Positions 6,275 to 10,877 of a DNA stretch of 10,877 bases are shown here, piece after piece. The position numbers were made by a program, and so were the translations under genes. The stretch is taken from assembly GCA_947463775.1 (NCBI GenBank), contig CANHVD010000134.1, positions 1-10,877 of the forward strand. Direction: 5' to 3'. Within the stretch, counting starts at the first letter, position 1. Every line of letters begins with the position of its first letter. The stretch comes from Planctomycetaceae bacterium (GTDB lineage Bacteria; Planctomycetota; Planctomycetia; Planctomycetales; Planctomycetaceae). The notes under the pieces are model-generated. The model was not told the DNA's origin, did not search any database, and saw nothing but the letters and a program-made list of their open reading frames with translations.

Positions 6275-7294
6275 TCACCCGACGCGAGAGCATCTCACAG
6301 CATCAGCGATGATTCGCTCTACGGCATCCGTAAATGAAAGGCCGGCTTGTTGCAGAGCAGCCGCGAAACCTGCGTCGGGAGACAGGCAGGGGTTAGCGTT
6401 GACTTCAAGAATCCACGGCTGCCCATCGTTGTCGACTCGAAAATCAACACGCGCATAACCTTGCAGATCAAAGGCGGTCCAGCAGCGACGTGCCAGAGCT
6501 TCGAGTTCATCTAACAGCGCGCGGTCGGATAACGGAAACTCGAAACGACGCGGCGTATTGATGTACTCCATTGTCGACTCATCCCACTTCGCATCGTGCC
6601 CGACAATTCGAGGCTTCCCTGCGGCAAAATTAATGAACTCAATCTCCGCTGGTGGCAAAACATCTGGGCCATCTGTCCCAGCAAGCAGACTAAGATTGAA
6701 TTCTCGCCCGTCAATAAACTGCTCCGCAAAGTGTGGAGTGCCAAACTGTTCAGCACGAGCAGCAATCAAGGATCGCAGTTTCTCCGTTGAGTGACGACCG
6801 CACTCGACAACACTGTCATCTCCCAGACCCAACGACGCGTGTTCGGCAATCGCTTTAACGATCGCTCTGTCAGGATTCCAACTTCGTTCATGAGCACCTC
6901 GCCAACAGTCGTCGCCACGCAGAGTGAGCCAGGCCGGTGTTGAGATCTCCTGATCCAGCAGGCGTTGCTTCGCCACAAGCTTGCTGGTCGTCGTCAACAT
7001 TGCAAGACTTGAGGCGCCGGTGAAAGGAAGCCCCAGTGCTTCCAGAAAAACAGCAACAACCGGCATGAGGCGATCCGTACCGTCCAGAGATTCAGCCAGA
7101 TTGAAAACAACATCGGGCTTAAGCCGGAGCAGAGCATCTCGGACAGGACCAAGATTCAACGAACAACTGAGCCGAAGCGACTCATGACCAAGTTGACGCA
7201 AAGATTCCTCAACGGCAACGCACTGCTTCAGCACGTCAAGATCACCACTTGAGTCAGTCGCTGCAACCTGATTGTAAAGAACGACGATGCGCAT
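6275..7294 (-). CDS. D-alanine--D-alanine ligase-like ATP-grasp enzyme
   Basis: The 339-residue product has the ATP-grasp layout of D-Ala-D-Ala ligases. An N-terminal Rossmann-like half begins MRIVVLYNQ, followed by FNLAES (64-69) and PFTGASS (90-96). Then come the ATP-binding lysine in IVKAI (K147), the serine loop EHASLGL (151-157, the place of EGSSVG in Ddl) and GREFNLSLL (196-204). The metal and ATP site is RVDFRVD (282-288; D284) and ILEVNANPCLSPDAG (295-309; E297, N299). I chose the ATG at 7294 because the hydrophobic first strand starts there; an in-frame ATG at 7387 would add 31 residues of unrelated sequence. The gene is alone, convergent to the symporter, and not near mur or fts genes, so peptidoglycan synthesis is only one option. 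Ligation of some carboxylate to an amine with ATP is likely; the substrate is unknown. Confidence 0.9.
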   Translation of the reverse strand: MRIVVLYNQVAATDSSGDLDVLKQCVAVEESLRQLGHESLRLSCSLNLGPVRDALLRLKPDVVFNLAESLDGTDRLMPVVAVFLEALGLPFTGASSLAMLTTTSKLVAKQRLLDQEISTPAWLTLRGDDCWRGAHERSWNPDRAIVKAIAEHASLGLGDDSVVECGRHSTEKLRSLIAARAEQFGTPHFAEQFIDGREFNLSLLAGTDGPDVLPPAEIEFINFAAGKPRIVGHDAKWDESTMEYINTPRRFEFPLSDRALLDELEALARRCWTAFDLQGYARVDFRVDNDGQPWILEVNANPCLSPDAGFAAALQQAGLSFTDAVERIIADAVRCSRVG

Positions 7295-7674
7295 AGGGAC
7301 AAACTTCTCTGATTTCCGCAGACCGATTGCGTCCTGATTCAGATCAACGAAGAAACAGGATTCACTCATCCTGATTTGTTGTCTCAAGAATGAAGCAGGA
7401 CGATCATCGGGATTTATTCAGAGAGTTCAAATGACTTCGGTTTCGACTCGAATCCTGAATGCAGGCAATTCGTTAAAACACGGCCAATTTTGTACGCTGA
7501 ACCTAAAACCGGACCATAACCGGACCATAAATCGTCAGGGAAGCCGGCTAAACCGTTCAAATCAGAGGGCCGATTCACCCCGTGTCGTCAGTTTTAGGGC
7601 GGATTCGTTTCACGAAGCCCGGGAGTCGGACGTAAAATCGCAAGGAGACGACATTGCGCCTGGAGAATGGACCG
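7295..7674. promoter_or_regulatory. Divergent gap between the ATP-grasp gene and the DUF3299-like operon
   Basis: No separate protein gene is supported in these 380 bases; the part next to 7294 would be coding only if the ATP-grasp gene began at 7387. Visible structure: an 11-bp tandem repeat at 7507-7528, and a stem-loop at 7597-7620 made of GGGC 7597-7600 with GCCC 7617-7620 and TTCGT 7604-7608 with ACGAA 7612-7616, with a three-base bulge. The stem-loop lies 21 bases upstream of AAGGAG (7642-7647) and could form in the leader RNA of the operon. No convincing promoter hexamers were found. Confidence 0.45.
7507..7528. repeat. 11-bp tandem direct repeat AACCGGACCAT x2
   Basis: Two perfect copies of AACCGGACCAT lie head to tail, followed by AA. 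An 11-bp period places both copies on nearly the same face of the helix, which fits a tandem activator or repressor site upstream of the DUF3299-like operon. This role is inferred, and replication slippage is the plain alternative. Confidence 0.55.
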
Positions 7675-8631
7675 ATGACTGAACAAACACTTGATTGCCC
7701 TACCTTGAACATCACCGAGACAGCGGAAAACGTCTCTCTGGCTGAGACGTCACATACGACGAATTCTCCTCGCTCATCAGATAGTGGTGAGTTGGGCTCA
7801 GCCTCGCCCGAGAAACCCTCCGCTGGTGCGTGGGGAGAATCTTCGGAAGGTGAAGATTTTGACTACATCCCCATCTCTCCATGGGCTCCGATTGCGTTGT
7901 CGTTGGGACTGCTCGGGCTGACGGGATTCATTGGCATCTTTGGATTGTACGTTGCCTTCTTCGGGATTTTCATTGGGATTGCCGCGATCACCCGAATCCG
8001 TGCCTCCGCCGGCTCTGTCAAAGGGACGGGGATGGCTGCGTTAGGACTGGTGATGTCTCTTGCCAGTTTTACACTTGGTTCAGCAAAAATGGCTCATGCC
8101 TATTCCACGGAAGTTCCTGAAGGCTTTGCTCGCGTAACTTTTCCCAAGGATATCGCTGATAAGCAGTTTGTTTTTGTCAACGGACATCGCAAACTACACC
8201 CGGATGTGGCAACTCTTGTGGGTCAAAAGGTTTACCTGAAGGGATTCATGTGGGCGACTCAGGAAACAGAAGGACTCACTCGCTTCATTCTCCTGAAAGA
8301 TAACGGGGAATGTTGCATGGGAGGAAAGCCAAAATCTCATGACTTCATTTTCGTGACACTGAAATCCTTTAATGATGGTGAACGTCCTCAGTTGTCTTAT
8401 CGAGCAGCGGACCTTGCGGTGAAGGAACTCACGGCGGAGGAACAGGAGAAACTTGGCGTCACCAACAAGCTGCAGCTTACAACGCCAGCGTATATTGGTA
8501 TGGTAGCCGTAGCTGGAGTTCTTAAGGCCGACGTGAAGGCGGGCGAAGGCTCGCCATCAGAAGACTATGACTTTGCGCCCGTGTATTCCATGGAAGCGGA
8601 ACTGGTAGAAGAAGCGTGGACACGATTTTAG
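7675..8631 (+). CDS. DUF4190-like membrane segment fused to a DUF3299-like domain
   Basis: This 318-residue protein starts with about 65 polar, acidic, probably disordered residues. A DUF4190-like membrane unit follows: hydrophobic segments near 70-90 and 90-107, then the Ala-x-x-Arg-Ile-Arg and GSVKGTGMAALGLVMSL pattern near 106-130. Residues about 150-315 form a soluble domain. Its core, VYLKGFMW...GLTRFILLKDNGECCMGGKPK (186-220), matches the plan of DUF3299, in which a GxM strand is followed by a Phe-Leu-Leu strand and a Cys-containing loop. C213 and C214 begin a CCxxxKPK motif shared with the next gene. The start is ambiguous: ATG 7675 has GGAG nine bases upstream, while TTG 7654 has a stronger AAGGAG six bases upstream and would add seven residues. 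It forms an operon with the next gene, 28 bases downstream. Function unknown; a metal or redox role for the Cys pair is only a guess. Confidence 0.87.
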   Translation: MTEQTLDCPTLNITETAENVSLAETSHTTNSPRSSDSGELGSASPEKPSAGAWGESSEGEDFDYIPISPWAPIALSLGLLGLTGFIGIFGLYVAFFGIFIGIAAITRIRASAGSVKGTGMAALGLVMSLASFTLGSAKMAHAYSTEVPEGFARVTFPKDIADKQFVFVNGHRKLHPDVATLVGQKVYLKGFMWATQETEGLTRFILLKDNGECCMGGKPKSHDFIFVTLKSFNDGERPQLSYRAADLAVKELTAEEQEKLGVTNKLQLTTPAYIGMVAVAGVLKADVKAGEGSPSEDYDFAPVYSMEAELVEEAWTRF

Positions 8632-8659
8632 GCCACGCGTTGACAGGATGCAGATAGCC

Positions 8660-9460
8660 ATGATCAATCGACGTACCACGTCAGCACTGGTGCTCAGCCT
8701 TGCTGCAGCATCTTCAGGTTGTGGAGAATCCCAGGAAGGTTACGTCGATTTCGAAAGCACGAAGCCAGCGCCAACACAGCAGTCCGCTGCGCCGGCAGAG
8801 GATGTTCAGCCCGACAAACCTGAAACGACGAAAGTGCAATCCGTTACTCCCGTCAGCGCGGCATCAGAGGCAGAGAGTTCCCTTGTCCAACAGGCAGTGT
8901 CCGAGTCTGCAACTCCGTCGGCAGCACCTCCGACTCCACCCGTCCTGACCTCAGAGCACTCCGGACTCCAGGGACCTGCCGATGTGCCGGTTGTTGAGAA
9001 CATCGTGTCCGGCGAAACACGAAAGATTGAGCTGCTGATTCCGGAGAAACGTCTGCGGAAAGAACGGGGAACCTCAGCCGTCAGAGTTTCGTTTGATGAC
9101 ATTGATCTGCTCAAAGTCCTCAACATGGAACCCGTCCCGGTGAATGCCGTGGAGTATTTCCCGGAATGGCTAAAGGCTCTGGACGGCAAACCGGTTCGGA
9201 TCCGCGGCTACATGTATCCGACCTTTGAGTCGACCGGACTGAAATCATTTGCATTCGTCCGAGACACAGGGATTTGCTGTTTTCAGCGCAAGCCAAAGAT
9301 TTACGACATCATTGGGATTACGATGGCCGAGGGCGTCACGGCGGACTATATGGAACTGCGACCGTTTGACGTGGAAGGAATTTTCCACATCGACCCGCAG
9401 GTGGATGCCAACGATCTTTCTCGGCTGTACCACATAGACAATGCTCGAGTGCTGGAGTAA
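8660..9460 (+). CDS. Predicted lipoprotein with a C-terminal DUF3299-like domain
   Basis: The 266-residue product begins MINRRTTSALVLSLAAASSGC, a basic and hydrophobic signal with a lipobox-like end. C21 would be the lipidated Cys, although Ser at -3 is less usual than Leu. Residues 22-110 are a Pro/Ala/Ser/Gln-rich linker, a likely flexible spacer from the membrane. After a short segment at 110-145, the DUF3299-like domain follows: GKPVRIRGYMYP (176-187), then LKSFAFVRDTGICCFQRKPK (194-213) with C206 and C207 in CCxxxKPK, ending at LYHIDNARVLE. Alignment by eye with the preceding gene covers the GxM strand and the Cys-Cys loop, so the two are diverged tandem paralogues. I prefer ATG 8660, with AGGA 11 bases upstream, over ATG 8648, which has no usable site; the choice adds or removes four residues. 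Probably anchored on the outer face of a membrane. Function unknown. Confidence 0.88.
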   Translation: MINRRTTSALVLSLAAASSGCGESQEGYVDFESTKPAPTQQSAAPAEDVQPDKPETTKVQSVTPVSAASEAESSLVQQAVSESATPSAAPPTPPVLTSEHSGLQGPADVPVVENIVSGETRKIELLIPEKRLRKERGTSAVRVSFDDIDLLKVLNMEPVPVNAVEYFPEWLKALDGKPVRIRGYMYPTFESTGLKSFAFVRDTGICCFQRKPKIYDIIGITMAEGVTADYMELRPFDVEGIFHIDPQVDANDLSRLYHIDNARVLE

Positions 9461-9739
9461 CGAATAACCGCCCATGGCAGATGGTCACTTCCGGTCGACG
9501 ATCATCGTTAAGACCAGGAAGACAATTGTGACACAACTCCGTGCTGACAGAGTCGTGCATTCGTGGTCTCGCCAGGTATCATCTCGGAGTTTTGAGACTT
9601 GCTCTCAAGATCGGTTCCTGACATCTCCGGACGCTTGCAACTATTGATTTCCGGATGTGGTCGGTATGATGGGACAACGTCTGACCGCTGCTAAACATGT
9701 TGTCGCAGTGCTTCACGATCCCGCCGGAAAGTCCCTCCC
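9461..9739. other. Intergenic region after the DUF3299-like pair
   Basis: No protein gene is supported and no intrinsic terminator with a T-run is seen after 9460. A short odd palindrome, ACGAT-C-ATCGT, occurs near 9498-9508. The most promoter-like sequence is described in a separate entry. Confidence 0.4.
9644..9670 (+). promoter_or_regulatory. Candidate sigma-70-like promoter of the secreted CxxC protein gene
   Basis: TATGAT (9665-9670) matches the -10 consensus at five of six positions. TTGATT (9644-9649) resembles a -35, but the spacer is 15 bases, shorter than the usual 16-18. It would give a leader of about 63 bases before ATG 9740. Weak evidence only. Confidence 0.25.
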
Positions 9740-10877
9740 ATGCGAATGCTTCCTCTGCTGGCTGTATTGTTGATCGCTCTCGTTTCTGCATCTGCAGAAG
9801 CCGCTTTCTGTCCGTTCTGCGATGCCCCGACCCTGGTGATGGCTGAACAAATTCAGCAGTGCGATCACCTCGTTCTGGGGAAATGGATCGGAGGAGAAAA
9901 AGCAACGGCAGTTAAGGGCGGGACCTCGAAGTTTGAAATTGTCGAGATTGGCTTCTCAACCGGTGATAAGTTTAAGGTCGGTCAAATTCTCGATATGCCG
10001 CTTTATGTGGCTGGCACCGAGACAGCTCGATATACGTTGATGGGACCTGAAGAGCGTCTTGAAGATTGGCATGCCCCGGCAGAAGTTTCTACGGACGCGT
10101 GGCAGTATCTTTCGAAGATGCCAGCACCGGTAACGGATCCCAAAGCCCAGACCGAACGTTTGATGTACTTTCTGCCATACTTCGAACATTCCGACTTGCT
10201 GGTGTCGAACGATGCGTTTGCCGAATTTGCAGCAGCTCCCTACGACGTGATTGTGCCGCTGAAGGACAAGCTGCCTCGCGAGAAAATTCTGCAATGGCTG
10301 GTCGATTCAAAAACTCCGGTGACACGAATTGGTTTCTACGGATTGATGGCCGGACTTTGTGGTCAGCCTGAAGATGCAGCGTTATTGGAAAAGAAAATCC
10401 TGATTCTTGACGCCGACTTCCGCCTGGGGATTGAGGGCGTGATGGCGGGATACCTGCTGATCCGTGGCGAAGAAGGCCTGAAGGTTCTGGAAGATGCCAA
10501 GATGCGAACCAAGGTCGCCACCGACGCCAAAGGGAAAGAGATTCCGCTTCCGTTCAGCGAAACCTACGCCGTCATGCAGACACTGCGATTTATGTGGACT
10601 TATGAGCCAGATCGGATTCCGAAAGACCGACTGAAGCAGTCGATGCATATTCTTCTTGATCGTCCTGAACTGGCCGACCTTGTGATTACGGACCTCGCGC
10701 GATGGAAAGACTGGAGTATTCAGGATCACCTGATTGCTCTGTACGATGACAAGAATTTTGAGATCCCTGCGATCCGTCGGGCAATCGTGCGTTACGTCAT
10801 TCAGTGTAGTCGTGACGTTGGTGAGCCAGCGGCAGATGGCACGGCTGCGGCTCTTCCGGAACACGCGGTCAAAGCAC
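9740..10877 (+). CDS. Secreted CxxC protein with HEAT-like repeats (3' end beyond window)
   Basis: The frame is open from ATG 9740 to the window end, giving 379 residues without a stop, so the gene is incomplete. The first 22 residues form a classical signal peptide: MRM, a Leu/Val/Ala core, and SASAEA before AFCPFC. The mature protein therefore starts almost directly with a Cys-x-x-Cys pair (C24, C27). Residues about 40-130 include an OB- or beta-like stretch (LVLGKWIGGEKATAV, FKVGQILDMP). From about 170 onward the sequence is helical with HEAT-like spacing, for example YGLMAGLCGQPEDAALLEKK (200-219) and GVMAGYLLIRGEEGLKVLED (233-252). Export across the inner membrane is well supported. The N-terminal Cys pair could bind metal, form a disulfide or attach a cofactor; none of these is shown. 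Upstream context is the DUF3299-like operon, but the 279-base gap means co-transcription is uncertain. Function unknown. Confidence 0.88.
   Translation, partial: MRMLPLLAVLLIALVSASAEAAFCPFCDAPTLVMAEQIQQCDHLVLGKWIGGEKATAVKGGTSKFEIVEIGFSTGDKFKVGQILDMPLYVAGTETARYTLMGPEERLEDWHAPAEVSTDAWQYLSKMPAPVTDPKAQTERLMYFLPYFEHSDLLVSNDAFAEFAAAPYDVIVPLKDKLPREKILQWLVDSKTPVTRIGFYGLMAGLCGQPEDAALLEKKILILDADFRLGIEGVMAGYLLIRGEEGLKVLEDAKMRTKVATDAKGKEIPLPFSETYAVMQTLRFMWTYEPDRIPKDRLKQSMHILLDRPELADLVITDLARWKDWSIQDHLIALYDDKNFEIPAIRRAIVRYVIQCSRDVGEPAADGTAAALPEHAVKA

Noticed and set aside
8640..8645. Perfect TTGACA -35 hexamer just before the lipoprotein gene.
   Set aside because: No -10-like sequence lies 16-18 bases downstream, and the transcript would start inside the coding region; likely chance within an operon.
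9579..9905. Minus-strand open frame overlapping the start of the secreted CxxC protein.
   Set aside because: It is antisense to a signal peptide and mature N-terminus that are clearly coding on the plus strand.

Overview
The window reads as chromosomal DNA of a planctomycete, probably of the Planctomycetales/Pirellulales type with moderate GC. This is an inference from several things: small Lys/Ala-rich histone-H1-like peptides, a DUF4190-like membrane segment fused to a DUF3299-like domain, a secreted protein with a Phe-Cys-Pro-Phe-Cys motif just after its signal peptide, non-ATG starts, long intergenic gaps full of palindromes, and genes lying mostly as singletons or pairs. No phage, plasmid, CRISPR, rRNA or tRNA signal was seen. 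No transposase or integrase gene was seen either.

Layout. Positions 1-263 are non-coding and carry a composite array of five hairpins (21-196). A minus-strand gene (264-1655) encodes an AAA-type ATPase with an N-terminal winged-helix-like region. A 299-base divergent gap with a nested inverted repeat (1810-1859) separates it from a plus-strand TIM-barrel sugar isomerase/epimerase (1955-2797). Next comes about 590 bases without a protein gene, holding a large imperfect palindrome (about 2941-3122). A 31-residue Lys/Ala repeat peptide follows (3385-3480), with a strong ribosome binding site and a textbook terminator (3510-3541). Another 590-base gap follows. After it comes a two-gene operon: a small two-helix YhdT/DUF997-like membrane protein (4134-4430) and a sodium:solute symporter (4436-6106). 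This pairing matches the yhdT-panF arrangement of proteobacteria.

Convergent to the symporter is a D-Ala-D-Ala-ligase-like ATP-grasp enzyme (minus strand, 6275-7294). Across a divergent gap with an 11-bp tandem repeat lies a two-gene operon of diverged DUF3299-like proteins. One is anchored by transmembrane helices (7675-8631) and one is predicted to be a lipoprotein (8660-9460). They share a Cys-Cys-x3-Lys-Pro-Lys motif. The last gene (9740 to the window end, incomplete) encodes a secreted protein with an N-terminal CxxC and HEAT-like helical C-terminal segments.

How the genes work together. Only two pairs have clear functional coupling: the YhdT-like protein with the symporter, and the two DUF3299-like proteins. 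The least explained parts are the DUF3299-like pair and the large palindrome upstream of the histone-like peptide. No complete new system (defence, secretion or biosynthetic cluster) can be demonstrated from this sequence alone.
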